From Oceanimonas sp052119705 (GTDB taxonomy: Bacteria; Pseudomonadota; Gammaproteobacteria; Enterobacterales; Aeromonadaceae), in the NCBI RefSeq assembly GCF_052119705.1, contig NZ_JBGQOP010000015.1, positions 6,891 to 70,890 of the forward strand: a stretch of 64,000 nt of DNA, given 5' to 3'. The position numbers and the translations under genes are program-made. This document shows positions 1 to 8,664 of this stretch, one piece after another. The notes below the pieces were generated by a model, which saw nothing but the letters and a program-made list of their open reading frames with translations, made no database searches and was not told the origin of the DNA. The stretch's first letter is position 1. Every line of letters begins with the position of its first letter.

Positions 1-1
1 T

Positions 2-1753
2 GGTGGCGAAGCGGTAGATCCGCGGGATTTAGAGTGGCGCACTTGGGACGTGAATGAGCGTTTGGCGCATTCTTTGGTGAAAGGCTTAACGGATTTTATT
101 GAAGAAGATACCGAAGCCGCGCGTTTGGCCTCGGCACGCCCCCTTGACGTGATTGAAGGGCCGCTAATGGACGGCATGAACGTGGTTGGCGACTTGTTTG
201 GTGAGGGCAAGATGTTCTTGCCGCAGGTGGTAAAATCGGCTCGGGTGATGAAGCGCGCCGTGGCGTATTTAAACCCCTACATTGAAGCCAGCAAAGAAAT
301 CGGCCAAACCAACGGTAAGGTAGTGATGGCGACCGTGAAGGGCGACGTACACGATATCGGTAAAAATATCGTGGGCGTGGTGCTGCAGTGTAATAACTTC
401 GAAGTCATCGACTTAGGCGTTATGGTGTCTTGTGAGAAAATCTTGCAAGCCGCCCGCGACACCAATGCCGACATGATTGGTTTGTCTGGCTTGATCACGC
501 CCTCATTAGATGAAATGGTGCACGTGGCCAAAGAGATGCAACGCCAAGGCTTTACCATTCCCTTGCTGATAGGGGGCGCTACTACGTCTAAGGCGCATAC
601 CGCCGTTAAGATTGAGCAAAACTACGACCAGCCAGTGGTGTATGTCTCTAATGCCTCCCGTGCCGTGGGCGTAGTGCAAACGCTGCTCAGCGCCATGAAT
701 AAGCCGGCCTTCGTTGAGCGACTGGATAAAGAATACGAAGTGGTGCGCGACCAGCATGCTCGTAAGAAGCCGCGCACTAAGCCGGTAACACTGGCCGAAG
801 CACGCGCTAATAAGGTCGACATCGATTGGGCAAACTATGTGCCGCCGGTGCCAGCCAAGATGGGCGTGCATGAGTTTCATAACACGCCAATCTCTGTGGT
901 ACGCGAATACATCGACTGGTCTCCCTTCTTCATGACTTGGGGCTTAGCCGGTAAATTTCCGCGCATCTTAGAAGACGAAGTAGTGGGTGTAGAAGCCACT
1001 AAGTTGTTTGCCGATGCACAAGCCATGCTCGATAAACTCGAAAAAGATGGCACCTTGCGCTGCGCCGGTGTTATTGGCTTATTCCCTGCTAATAGCGTGG
1101 GTGATGACGTAGAAATTTACGCCGATGAGTCTCGTACTCAGGTATTGGAAACACTGCGCTTTTTACGTCAGCAAACCGAGAAAAAAGACGGCTTCCCTAA
1201 CTACTGTTTAGCGGATTATGTGGCGCCTAAAGGTACTCAGTCCGATTACGTGGGTGGCTTTGCGGTGACCGGCGGTATTGGCGAAGAAGACATCATTCGT
1301 CGTTATAAAGAGGATGAAGATGACTATAACGCCATCTTGGCCGGTTCGGTCGCGGACCGTTTAGCAGAAGCCTTTGCCGAGTATTTACACCTGTTAGTGC
1401 GCCGTGAATACTGGGGGTATGCGGCGGACGAGCAGTTGAGCTGCGACGAATTAGTGCGTGAAAAATACGTGGGCATTCGTCCGGCACCCGGTTATCCGGC
1501 CTGTCCTGAACACACGGAAAAAGGTACGCTGTGGGATTGGTTAGACGTTGAGCAGCGCATTGGTATGAAGCTAACGGAATCCTATGCTATGTGGCCGGGT
1601 GCGGCGGTAGCGGGTTTCTATTTCTCCTACCCAGATACTCGTTACTTTGCGGTGGCGCAAATTCAAGAAGATCAGTTGCTTGATTATGCCGCCCGTAAAG
1701 GTATGACGCGTGAACAAGCTGAAAAATGGCTGGCACCTAACTTAAGTGCTTAA
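2..1753 (+). CDS. metH: Methionine synthase, cobalamin-dependent (C-terminal part, 5' end outside window)
   Basis: Transfers a methyl group from methyltetrahydrofolate to homocysteine in the cytosol through a B12 cofactor. The frame is open from base 2, so the gene is cut by the window edge; the GTG at 50 is internal. About 584 of the family's roughly 1,230 residues are present. They cover the B12 cap helices, the B12-binding module with DVHDIG (His codon 350-352, expected axial cobalt ligand) and the S-adenosylmethionine reactivation domain with RxxxGY (codons 1478-1495). The homocysteine and folate domains are not in view. A strong terminator follows 70 bases downstream, so this is the last gene of its transcript. 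Confidence 0.97.
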   Translation, partial: GGEAVDPRDLEWRTWDVNERLAHSLVKGLTDFIEEDTEAARLASARPLDVIEGPLMDGMNVVGDLFGEGKMFLPQVVKSARVMKRAVAYLNPYIEASKEIGQTNGKVVMATVKGDVHDIGKNIVGVVLQCNNFEVIDLGVMVSCEKILQAARDTNADMIGLSGLITPSLDEMVHVAKEMQRQGFTIPLLIGGATTSKAHTAVKIEQNYDQPVVYVSNASRAVGVVQTLLSAMNKPAFVERLDKEYEVVRDQHARKKPRTKPVTLAEARANKVDIDWANYVPPVPAKMGVHEFHNTPISVVREYIDWSPFFMTWGLAGKFPRILEDEVVGVEATKLFADAQAMLDKLEKDGTLRCAGVIGLFPANSVGDDVEIYADESRTQVLETLRFLRQQTEKKDGFPNYCLADYVAPKGTQSDYVGGFAVTGGIGEEDIIRRYKEDEDDYNAILAGSVADRLAEAFAEYLHLLVRREYWGYAADEQLSCDELVREKYVGIRPAPGYPACPEHTEKGTLWDWLDVEQRIGMKLTESYAMWPGAAVAGFYFSYPDTRYFAVAQIQEDQLLDYAARKGMTREQAEKWLAPNLSA

Positions 1754-1822
1754 GTGCTTAAATAGCCGAGCTATCGCAGTTAAACCACAGTGATGGCTCG
1801 CTTTACCCAGACTTCATGAGTA

Positions 1823-1848
1823 AAAAAGGCGCCTTGGGCGCCTTTTTA
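1823..1848 (+). terminator. Rho-independent terminator after metH
   Basis: An 11-bp perfect stem (AAAAAGGCGCC with its complement) with a 3-base loop ends in a T run. Confidence 0.9.
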
Positions 1849-2079
1849 TTCGTTCGGCCCATGTGTGTTGCAAAAGTGTGCAGCAAAAATCAGGCGTAAC
1901 GATTTAGTAGTACAGTAATTAAATGACAGCTGCGCATTAAGTTCCGTCGGTTTATCAGCCAGATCGGCTACCGGCGGCATACAATCGATAATTTTAAGCG
2001 CGCAGAGCTGAATTACTGGACAGTATTCTATCAATCACGTACTTTCTGCGCCATTTATACCATCTTTAGGGAGCCTGCG
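1849..2079. other. Intergenic region before the carboxypeptidase gene
   Basis: No convincing gene or RNA. The only features I can name are the AGGGAG ribosome binding site at about 2068-2073 for the next gene and an AT-rich stretch (about 1895-1925) that could hold a promoter, without a clear -35/-10 pair. Confidence 0.5.
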
Positions 2080-3417
2080 ATGTTAGTTGCCATGTTAGTT
2101 GCAAAAAGTAGTGAAACAGTCAGATGGCTACTGACCATGGTATTGCTATCTGCAGTATTGCTGTGCTCCATTATTGTCTCTGCCCAGGCGCAGGCGAATC
2201 CGCGTTATGCCGCCATTATACTCGATGCTCATAGCGGCGAAGTGCTACATGCCGAGAATGCCGACGCCACTCGTTATCCTGCCTCATTAACTAAGATGAT
2301 GACGTTATACTTATTGTTTGAGGCCATGGATAACAAGTTATTAAAACTGGATACCGCCATGCCGGTCTCGGCCCATGCGGCCTCTATGCCACAAACCAAC
2401 CTTTCCTTACGCAAGGGTGACAGGCTGCGAGTAAGTGATGCCATTCCGGCGCTGGTGGTACGCTCGGCTAACGATGTGGCGGTGGTGGTAGCAGAAGCCT
2501 TGGGCCGCACCGAGGGTCAGTTTGCGCAGATGATGACCCGCAAAGCCAAAGCCTTGAAGATGAATTCGACTACCTTTCGCAATGCCTCGGGTTTACCCAA
2601 TAGCGGCCAGCAGACCACGGCCCGCGATTTGTCTATTTTGGCGACGCGCCTGATGAAAGATCACGCCAAGTATTATCATTATTTTTCGACGCCATCTTTT
2701 ACTTATGCAGGCCGTACTTACTACAGTCATAACCGCTTGGTGAAAAACTACCCCGGTACGGACGGCATGAAAACTGGCTACATTAATGCCTCGGGTTTTA
2801 ACGTGGCAACCTCCACTAAGAAAGGCAATCACAGGTTAATCGGCGTCGTCATGGGTGGGCGCACGGCGCAATCACGGGATGCCGCCATGGTGGCGTTAAT
2901 GGATAAAGCCTTTATTCGTGCCGAGCAGCTAGCTAAATTATCTCCTAAGGCCGCGCAACAAGCCCGACAGGCGGCATCTCCGACCAGTAAGCTGGTGGTA
3001 AGCAGCGAAACTGTGCGCCAAGTCTCGCGTCAAGAAGCCGCTCAGCATACTCAGGCGGCTAAGATAAATCCGCCACCTGTGCAAGTTAAGCCCGCACCTA
3101 TTCAGCAGGCGCCGATTCAAAGGACTGCGAGCGCTAATGTTATCCAATCCGCTGCGGCTCCTACCTTTACCGCCGAGCAAGCCTGGGCCATACAGGTTGG
3201 TTCATTTAGAGCCGTAGACCAAGCTAAAGAACGAGCCGCAGAAGCCGCGCGCCGCCTCGGCAATACCCAGCAAGCTAAGATAGCGGTTAATCCCGCCAAT
3301 GTGGGTGGGCAGACCTTATATCGCGCGCAGTTGGTGGGCTTACATCAAGATGAAGCCAAACAGTCCTGTGCACAGCTGACCAGGCAAAATATGGACTGCC
3401 TAGTAGTTAAAATGTAA
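2080..3417 (+). CDS. D-alanyl-D-alanine carboxypeptidase (S11 family) with C-terminal SPOR domain
   Basis: Periplasmic penicillin-binding protein that trims the terminal D-Ala from peptidoglycan stem peptides. A hydrophobic export signal (about residues 16-39, ending AQA) precedes the S11 domain with SLTK (69-72), SAN (129-131) and KTG (231-233). A Pro/Gln-rich linker (about 290-365) leads to a SPOR domain (about 368-445), which in known proteins binds denuded septal glycan. There is no C-terminal amphipathic anchor like that of E. coli DacA; the SPOR domain may localise the enzyme instead. The start is a duplicated 12-base block (2080-2091 and 2092-2103), giving ATG at 2080 and 2092; 2080 has the better ribosome binding site spacing. 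Confidence 0.93.
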   Translation: MLVAMLVAKSSETVRWLLTMVLLSAVLLCSIIVSAQAQANPRYAAIILDAHSGEVLHAENADATRYPASLTKMMTLYLLFEAMDNKLLKLDTAMPVSAHAASMPQTNLSLRKGDRLRVSDAIPALVVRSANDVAVVVAEALGRTEGQFAQMMTRKAKALKMNSTTFRNASGLPNSGQQTTARDLSILATRLMKDHAKYYHYFSTPSFTYAGRTYYSHNRLVKNYPGTDGMKTGYINASGFNVATSTKKGNHRLIGVVMGGRTAQSRDAAMVALMDKAFIRAEQLAKLSPKAAQQARQAASPTSKLVVSSETVRQVSRQEAAQHTQAAKINPPPVQVKPAPIQQAPIQRTASANVIQSAAAPTFTAEQAWAIQVGSFRAVDQAKERAAEAARRLGNTQQAKIAVNPANVGGQTLYRAQLVGLHQDEAKQSCAQLTRQNMDCLVVKM

Positions 3418-3481
3418 GCGGCTAACTATGCGTCTTAACCGCTAAGCTGCCAACTAAAAACTATCGTAAAAGTTAACAGAG

Positions 3482-3514
3482 CGTCATTCTGCAAATATCA
3501 GGATGGCGTTTTTT
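3482..3514 (+). terminator. Terminator after the carboxypeptidase gene
   Basis: A 10-bp stem with two G-T pairs (3482-3491 with 3499-3508), a 7-base loop and six T. It closes the rightward gene against the leftward RNA gene that follows. Confidence 0.8.
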
Positions 3515-3560
3515 ATTGGGCGGGCCTAGATTTTTTGGCGGGTGTTATTTTTACAGGCAA

Positions 3561-3590
3561 TAAAAAGGGGCAACCTAAGTTGCCCCTTTT
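3561..3590 (-). terminator. Terminator of the CsrB-like RNA
   Basis: AAAAGGGGCAAC (3563-3574) pairs with 3579-3590 around a 4-base loop; on the minus strand five T follow. It could also act on the plus strand as a second stop for the carboxypeptidase transcript. Confidence 0.88.
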
Positions 3591-3824
3591 CTTGAACGTC
3601 TGTGTGGTTTATCCGTAAACCCGTTTGCTCCCTGCAATCCTTGACGCGCGATGTCCTTGTTCGCTTTCCTTTTCCCGATCCCTCAGGCTGTCCTTGCTGT
3701 CATCCTGACGCCCGATATTCCTTATCGAGTCTACCTCATGATCCTTGAGGGGGCCGCATCACTGCCTGTGAAGTCCTTGCCATCTTGGCGGCTTATCATC
3801 CTGATTAGCGCTTTGCTCCTTGCC
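3561..3824 (-). ncRNA. csrB: CsrB/RsmZ-family sRNA (CsrA/RsmA-sequestering RNA)
   Basis: On the minus strand, bases 3819 to 3612 carry 14 GGA triplets in about 208 nt: six CAAGGA, two TCAGGAT, one CAGGGAG and others, often in loops of short hairpins. Repeated CA(A/G)GGA motifs are the hallmark of CsrB-type RNAs, which titrate the translational regulator CsrA. The RNA ends in a 12-bp stem terminator with a T run (3561-3590). A TATTAT -10 box lies at 3830-3835, putting the 5' end near 3824 and the length near 264 nt. There is no good -35, as expected for a promoter needing a GacA/UvrY-type activator. No protein reading frame is supported here. The gene lies convergent to the carboxypeptidase gene. 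Confidence 0.85.
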
Positions 3825-3835
3825 AAAACATAATA

Positions 3836-4018
3836 ACCCGCTGACCAGAATAAATTCGGGCGCTTGCGCATGGATATGTCACTTCACACTAAGATAATTT
3901 AACTTAATCTATTGATTTTAAAGATTAAATAATACTATCTAGGCTTTGTTTCTGAACCAGAAAGCGCTTCTGCCGCTTTTTCTTTGCGAGATCTCGCACA
4001 GAGCCATACGCTGAAAAC
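3836..4018. other. Upstream region of the CsrB-like RNA / 3' flank of ogt
   Basis: AT-rich, no gene. It should hold the activator site of the RNA gene. I looked for a TGTAAG-N6-CTTACA GacA box and found only a loose TGTGAAGTGACA at about 3879-3890 (minus). A short hairpin at about 3961-3980 (AAAGCG with its complement) may end ogt. Confidence 0.4.
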
Positions 4019-4510
4019 CTAATCGATAGGCTGTGGCAGCGTTTTTTTCTCGTGTTCGAGCAGCCAAGCCTTGCGCGTGATGCCGCCGGCATAACCGACC
4101 AACTTGCCGCTGGCGCCAATCACTCTATGGCAAGGAATGATCAAGGCGATAGGATTGCGGCTGTTCGCCAGCCCCACGGCGCGCATCGCCTTGGGATTAT
4201 CAATACTCAGGGCTATGTCTTTATAGCTGCGATGCTCGCCATGGGGAATAGTCAGCAGTGCTTGCCACACTTGCTGTTGAAAGGCGGTACCTTGTGGGGC
4301 CAAGCGCAAACTAAATTGTAGTCGCTGTCCGGCGAAGTACTCCTCCAACTGGCGGCAGGCCGCTTGCTGCAAGGGCGTGGCAGGCGCGATAGCTTGCTCG
4401 ATTTCATCACTAAAATGCAGCGCCGTGATCACTTCTTGCTGGTTGGCATCCGTGCTGGTTGCTAAGGTTATCCAACCGAGCGGGCAGGCGTGAGTGCAAA
4501 AGGTCGGCAT
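4019..4510 (-). CDS. ogt: Methylated-DNA--[protein]-cysteine S-methyltransferase
   Basis: Suicide repair enzyme that moves the methyl group of O6-methylguanine (or O4-methylthymine) to its own cysteine. At 163 residues it has the normal size of the single-domain Ogt class. The active-site signature PCHRV is at 126-130 (acceptor Cys127), preceded by the helix-turn-helix (about 95-120) and followed by the GYAGG turn. The start is supported by CAGGAG 7 bases upstream. It runs in the same direction as the two genes to its right, with a 7-bp-period repeat block between it and the next one. Confidence 0.95.
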   Translation of the reverse strand: MPTFCTHACPLGWITLATSTDANQQEVITALHFSDEIEQAIAPATPLQQAACRQLEEYFAGQRLQFSLRLAPQGTAFQQQVWQALLTIPHGEHRSYKDIALSIDNPKAMRAVGLANSRNPIALIIPCHRVIGASGKLVGYAGGITRKAWLLEHEKKTLPQPID

Positions 4511-4517
4511 CGCAGGC

Positions 4518-4606
4518 TCCTGTGTAGAATGTGATGGGTGAAGAATGAAGGGTAATGAGTAGAGAGTAAGGGATGACCTCTTTACCCTTCACACCTTACT
4601 CTTCGC
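4518..4606. repeat. Degenerate 7-bp-period repeat pair (GTGAAGA type)
   Basis: The left arm (about 4525-4571) reads as successive heptamers such as GTGATGG, GTGAAGA, ATGAAGG, GTAATGA, GTAGAGA and GTAAGGG. The right arm (about 4576-4606) is roughly its reverse complement, with CCCTTCA and CTTACTC. It lies upstream of ogt between two codirectional genes. Confidence 0.65.
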
Positions 4607-4922
4607 TGAATATAAGATCACTCAGCTGCCAGACATCAAAGGCGGGTTCTTCATAAGGATGGGCGGCGCGTAAGGCCGTGATGGCGGAACGGATCAAGGT
4701 ATCGTCACAGACTAACTCGACGCGTACCTCGGCGACCTGCTCCAGTTGGCCTACCTCACCGATAAAAGGATTCGCGGCATTGAGCGGCTTAAATTGGCCC
4801 GTGCCTCGGGTTTCAAAGCAGCATTGCTCATAATCGCCAATCTTGCCGGCACCGGTGGCAAATACCGCCGCCTTAACGGATTCAAGATGCGATTCAGGCA
4901 CGAAAAAGACGAACTTATACAT
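4596..4922 (-). CDS. NIF3/YqfO-family small protein
   Basis: About 108 residues resembling the small CutA-like domain that is inserted in larger NIF3 proteins and also occurs alone as YqfO. It opens MYKFVFFVPESH and carries a late AHPYEEPAFDVW, the typical conserved stretch of that group (often HPYE-P). The molecular role is unknown; a metal- or nucleotide-binding or signalling role is often guessed. ATG at 4922 is preferred over the upstream TTG at 4934 because GAGG sits 6-9 bases ahead of it. Confidence 0.85.
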   Translation of the reverse strand: MYKFVFFVPESHLESVKAAVFATGAGKIGDYEQCCFETRGTGQFKPLNAANPFIGEVGQLEQVAEVRVELVCDDTLIRSAITALRAAHPYEEPAFDVWQLSDLIFSEE

Positions 4923-4935
4923 AGGAGACCTCAAC

Positions 4936-5040
4936 TTAATGAGAGGTGAGAGGCGTTAAGTGTGAGGGGTAAATACCAAATCTGTAGAGTCGGCGTGCTA
5001 GATAACGTCTTATCTTAACCCCTAACCCCTCACGGAGGTT
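4936..5040. repeat. Degenerate 7-bp-period repeat pair (GTGAGGG type)
   Basis: Left arm about 4938-4973 (AATGAGA, GGTGAGA, AGTGTGA, GGGGTAA); right arm about 5008-5036 (CTTATCTTAACCCCTAACCCCTC region) is its approximate reverse complement. It lies between two codirectional leftward genes. Confidence 0.6.
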
Positions 5041-5042
5041 TG

Positions 5043-5618
5043 TTACACTTTCTTTAAATACTGCACGGCTAACTGAATTTGCACGCCGTTAACGCGTCCA
5101 CCTATGTGACCTGCTAGGCTGGCATTGAGGCTGATATTCTTCACCGTAGTGCCGCGCTTGGCGGTAAAGCCGGCGCCTTTTACATCTAAGTCTTTAATGA
5201 TAGTAACCGTATCACCGGCTGCTAAACGCACGCCATTGCTGTCGAGCAAGATTTCGCCGTCGTCAGCGGCATCCTCGGCTTGGCCAATTTCGGCCCATTC
5301 TTGTACGCCAGGCTCTAAGTAGAGCATATCTAACAAGTCTTGAGCCCAGGTTTGGTCAGTTGACAATTTTTTTAGCGTACGCCAGGCCAACACTTGCACC
5401 GCCGGCTCTGTGCTCCACATGCTGTCGTTTAAGCAACGCCAGTGGTTGTGATCAGTAGGATCAGTCAACTCTTGTTGGCAGGTGGTGCACAATAGTGCGC
5501 AATGTTCGGCACTATCTGCAGCATAGGGGGCCACTGCGTGCAGGTCTAAATTTGCGGTGGCTTTACATAATTCACAGCTGTGCTCGCTACGGGCTAATAA
5601 TTGTTGTTCTATGGACAT
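5043..5618 (-). CDS. PhnA/YjdM-like zinc-ribbon protein
   Basis: 191 residues. The N-terminal part has paired cysteines typical of the PhnA zinc-ribbon (CELC at 15-18, CTTC at about 44-47). The C-terminal 75 residues (DGEILLDSNG..., GDTVTIIKDLDVKG) match the PhnA/YjdM domain. The name refers to alkylphosphonate uptake in E. coli, but YjdM is not required for phosphonate breakdown and its role is unsettled. No phn genes are nearby. The ribosome binding site is weak. Confidence 0.85.
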   Translation of the reverse strand: MSIEQQLLARSEHSCELCKATANLDLHAVAPYAADSAEHCALLCTTCQQELTDPTDHNHWRCLNDSMWSTEPAVQVLAWRTLKKLSTDQTWAQDLLDMLYLEPGVQEWAEIGQAEDAADDGEILLDSNGVRLAAGDTVTIIKDLDVKGAGFTAKRGTTVKNISLNASLAGHIGGRVNGVQIQLAVQYLKKV

Positions 5619-5747
5619 GGTGTCGGTTTCTCATCTCATGACTAAAAGTGGCGAGATCCTAGCATAAAACCGCCTATTTGTTGTGGTTATGCCCCCGATG
5701 CCAGACAATGTCGAATCGGTATGCGTTATTTTTATAAGGGCCTCTTT

Positions 5748-6875
5748 ATGCAAACCTCACGCCTTGGCCCACCACCCAGCCTAAAGGTGCAAGCTAATTG
5801 TCTACATATTGAGGGTAGTTGGACGCTGGCTTTTTATAGCGAGCTTAAACACATTCTCAGTACGCAGGTTCAGCAGCATAAGCTAAGCCAACTGAATGCC
5901 AGCCAGTTAACTGCGCTTGATACGGTGGGCGCGGCTTTACTGATTGAGCGACTAGGCCCTGAGCCGTTCGCCGAATTGTTCGCTAACGCCACCGGCATCT
6001 CGCCCGAGCGCCGCGCCTTATTGCAGGCGGTCTGTGAGGCCGTGCAGCAAGAACAAGCAGAGCCTAAGCCGGCACCAGGTTGGACCGATAAGCTTGCCAA
6101 CTTAGGTGAAAGCGTCATCAGTGGCTGGCAACAGTTTGTGCAGTTACTGGGCTTTATGGGGCTGACCTTAAGTGCGTTTGCTCGTACCGCCTTAGTGCCT
6201 AGCCAATGGCGAGTCACGGCTTTGGTGGCACAAATTCAGCAATGCGGTTTAAATGCGGTGCCGATAGTGGCCTTACTTACCTTCTTAGTGGGCGCCGTGG
6301 TGGCGTTTTTGGGTGCGACTGTACTGGAAAACTTTGGTGCCACCATTTACACGGTGGACTTAGTCGCCTATTCGTTTTTACGAGAATTCGGCGTCTTGCT
6401 CAGTGCGATTTTATTAGCCGGGCGCACCGCCAGCGCCTTTACCGCACAACTGGGCGCCATGAAAGTGAATGAAGAACTGGATGCGCTGCGCACGCAGGGC
6501 TTAGATCCCATGACATTATTGGTGCTGCCGCGCTTACTGGCCTTAGTTATCTCGCTGCCCTTGCTGACCTTCGTCGGTATGTTATCGGGCTTGTTTGGTG
6601 GTGCCTTAGTGTGTTTACTGGCGCTGGATATCTCACTTGTACAATATGTGGCTATCTTGCAGAAAGTGCCGGTACAGCATTTGCTGGTGGGACTCGGCAA
6701 GGCGCCGATTTTTGCCTTCTTGATTGCCCTGATCGGCTGCTTAGAAGGCTTTAAGGTGGCAGGCAGCGCCCAATCGGTGGGCGAGCACACCACCTCAAGC
6801 GTGGTACAGTCTATTTTTGTGGTGATCTTGCTTGATGCGATCGCCGCACTGTTTCTGATGGAGATGGGATGGTAA
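5748..6875 (+). CDS. MlaE-family lipid ABC transporter permease with N-terminal STAS-like domain
   Basis: Inner-membrane permease of an MCE-type lipid transporter. The first ~110 residues look like a STAS domain (as in MlaB) fused ahead of the MlaE core, which has 5-6 hydrophobic segments and the conserved stretch around ILLAGRTASAFTAQLGAMKVNEELDAL. The fusion would supply in one chain what MlaE plus MlaB do in the canonical system. ATG at 5748 follows AAGGG by 7 bases and is preferred to 5721. It overlaps the ATPase gene by 7 bases. The canonical mla operon is also present at 50-53 kb, so this is a second system. Confidence 0.92.
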   Translation: MQTSRLGPPPSLKVQANCLHIEGSWTLAFYSELKHILSTQVQQHKLSQLNASQLTALDTVGAALLIERLGPEPFAELFANATGISPERRALLQAVCEAVQQEQAEPKPAPGWTDKLANLGESVISGWQQFVQLLGFMGLTLSAFARTALVPSQWRVTALVAQIQQCGLNAVPIVALLTFLVGAVVAFLGATVLENFGATIYTVDLVAYSFLREFGVLLSAILLAGRTASAFTAQLGAMKVNEELDALRTQGLDPMTLLVLPRLLALVISLPLLTFVGMLSGLFGGALVCLLALDISLVQYVAILQKVPVQHLLVGLGKAPIFAFLIALIGCLEGFKVAGSAQSVGEHTTSSVVQSIFVVILLDAIAALFLMEMGW

Positions 6876-7726
6876 ACCAAGTGGCAATCACGCAGCCGGC
6901 AAGCCCAGAGCCCATCACTGAGCGTGTTGAGAGTACGCAGAGCACCGACGTGGTGATCCAGGTGCAAAACTTGGTCAACCGCTTTGGCAGTCATGCGGTG
7001 CACGAGCAGTTGGACTTAGATGTTTACCAAGGAGAAATCTTAGGTGTAGTGGGCGGCTCTGGCACCGGCAAGTCGGTATTGCTGCGCTCGATTGTCGGTT
7101 TGCTGCGCCCGAGTGAGGGCTCAGTCGAGGTATTTGGCCAAGATTTTTTGGCACTTTCCGACACTGAGCGCGAGCCATTGCAACGGCGTATGGGCGTGTT
7201 ATTCCAAAAGGGCGCACTGTATTCCTCACTGACCTTGGCCGAAAACGTGGCCTTGGCCTTAATCGAGCAAGCAGGCTTATCGCGTAGCGAGGCTACACGC
7301 TTGGCTGAGCTTAAATTAGCGCTGGTGGGTTTACCGCGCTCGGCGGCGGACAAATATCCGTCTGAACTGTCGGGTGGCATGATCAAGCGCGCCGCCTTGG
7401 CCCGCGCCTTGGCGCTGGATCCGGATATTTTATTTTTAGATGAACCAACCGCCGGTCTAGATCCTATTTCGGCGGCGGCGTTTGATAAATTACTGCTGAC
7501 CTTGCGTGATGCCCTGAAATTAACGGTATTTTTGGTCACCCATGATCTAGATACCTTATATGCCTGTTGTGATCGGGTGGCCGTGTTGTCGCAAAAACGA
7601 GTGCTGGTCGCGGATACACTGGCCGCCGTGGCGGCTACCGATGATAGTTGGATCCAAGATTATTTTCATGGCCCCCGCGGGCGCGCCGCGCAACAAGCAG
7701 CTGAACTTGAGCCTAGGAGCAAATAA
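6869..7726 (+). CDS. MlaF-like ABC transporter ATP-binding protein
   Basis: Cytoplasmic ATPase of the MCE transporter. Walker A is GGSGTGKS (62-69), the ABC signature is LSGGM with the IKRAALARAL stretch typical of MlaF, and Walker B is DILFLDEPTAGLDP. The first ~27 residues are an extra polar leader compared with MlaF. Its ATG overlaps the permease stop, and its TAA shares one base with the ATG of the MCE gene, so translation is coupled through the operon. Confidence 0.94.
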   Translation: MVNQVAITQPASPEPITERVESTQSTDVVIQVQNLVNRFGSHAVHEQLDLDVYQGEILGVVGGSGTGKSVLLRSIVGLLRPSEGSVEVFGQDFLALSDTEREPLQRRMGVLFQKGALYSSLTLAENVALALIEQAGLSRSEATRLAELKLALVGLPRSAADKYPSELSGGMIKRAALARALALDPDILFLDEPTAGLDPISAAAFDKLLLTLRDALKLTVFLVTHDLDTLYACCDRVAVLSQKRVLVADTLAAVAATDDSWIQDYFHGPRGRAAQQAAELEPRSK

Positions 7727-8664
7727 TGGAAATCCGAGCCCATCATGTCTTGATCGGTGTTTTTACCCTAGCGATCGTCGCTAGCATCTTATTGTTTAGT
7801 CTTTGGTTGGTGAAAGCGGGCAGCCAGAAGGACTCGAGTTTATATGACATCGTCTTTCGTGAAGCGGTGAGCGGCTTAAGTGTCGGCAGCGCCGTAGAAT
7901 ACAGCGGCATTCGCGTCGGTGAAGTAGAGCGCTTGTGGCTGGATGCAAAAGACCCTCGCCAAGTGTGGGCTCGAGTGCGCATTGCACTGGGCACGCCCAT
8001 CAAAACCGACACCCAAGCGCAGCTGGCGTTAGCCAATATTACCGGTGCCTCTAACATCCAGCTTAGCGAAGGCTCGCCCAGCAGCCCACCCCTGTTGAGT
8101 GACGATGAACAGGTGCCGGTAATAGTGGCTAAGCCGTCGCCGTTTGCTAAGCTGCGCCTTAACAGTGAAGAAATACTCACCGATTTTAAAAATCTAGTCG
8201 AAAATGCCAATGCCATGTTTTCAAAGGAAAATAGCCAGCACTTTAACCAAGTACTACTTAACCTAGAAACCACGACCGGCGTGATTGCCGATCAAAAGAC
8301 CGAACTCGGCCAAGGCATTCAAGACCTTGCCGCCGCTAGCCAGCAAATGAAGCAGACCATGGAGCACGCAGCGCGCTTATTAGGCCAGCTAGAGGGCCAG
8401 TTTAATGAGAACGGCGAGCGTTTATTTCGCAATGCGGATGCCAGCTTGGCGGCACTGGCCAACAGCAGTCAACGATTAGAGCGGCTGTTAAAAGATAATC
8501 AGCCCGCATTAGCCTCAGGTTTGCACAGCCTAGGCGAGCTAGAGCCGGCACTGTTAGAGCTGCGTGCTACCTTAAAGGCCTTAGGTGAGGTGTCGCGTAA
8601 ATTAGAGCAAGATCCGAGTGACTTCTTGTTAGGCGGTGAACGAATTAAGGAATTTAAGCCATGA
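7726..8664 (+). CDS. MCE-domain (MlaD-like) lipid transport protein
   Basis: Periplasmic, inner-membrane-anchored lipid-binding subunit. A single N-terminal membrane helix (about 8-30) is followed by one MCE domain (about 38-115) and then a long helical region (about 150-305) rich in Ala, Leu and Gln, longer than in MlaD (this protein is 312 residues; MlaD here is about 159). In other MCE proteins such helices form a tube across the periplasm. It overlaps the next gene by 4 bases (ATGA). Confidence 0.93.
   Translation: MEIRAHHVLIGVFTLAIVASILLFSLWLVKAGSQKDSSLYDIVFREAVSGLSVGSAVEYSGIRVGEVERLWLDAKDPRQVWARVRIALGTPIKTDTQAQLALANITGASNIQLSEGSPSSPPLLSDDEQVPVIVAKPSPFAKLRLNSEEILTDFKNLVENANAMFSKENSQHFNQVLLNLETTTGVIADQKTELGQGIQDLAAASQQMKQTMEHAARLLGQLEGQFNENGERLFRNADASLAALANSSQRLERLLKDNQPALASGLHSLGELEPALLELRATLKALGEVSRKLEQDPSDFLLGGERIKEFKP

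Noticed and set aside
3651..3833. A 60-residue plus-strand ORF
   Set aside because: It lies antisense to the CsrB-like RNA; its apparent codons come from repeated TCC triplets, which are the GGA motifs of the other strand. No ribosome binding site and no family similarity.
3868..3895. GacA/UvrY box for the CsrB-like RNA
   Set aside because: Only a loose TGTGAAGTGACA is present; the symmetrical TGTAAG-N6-CTTACA is not, so I do not call it.
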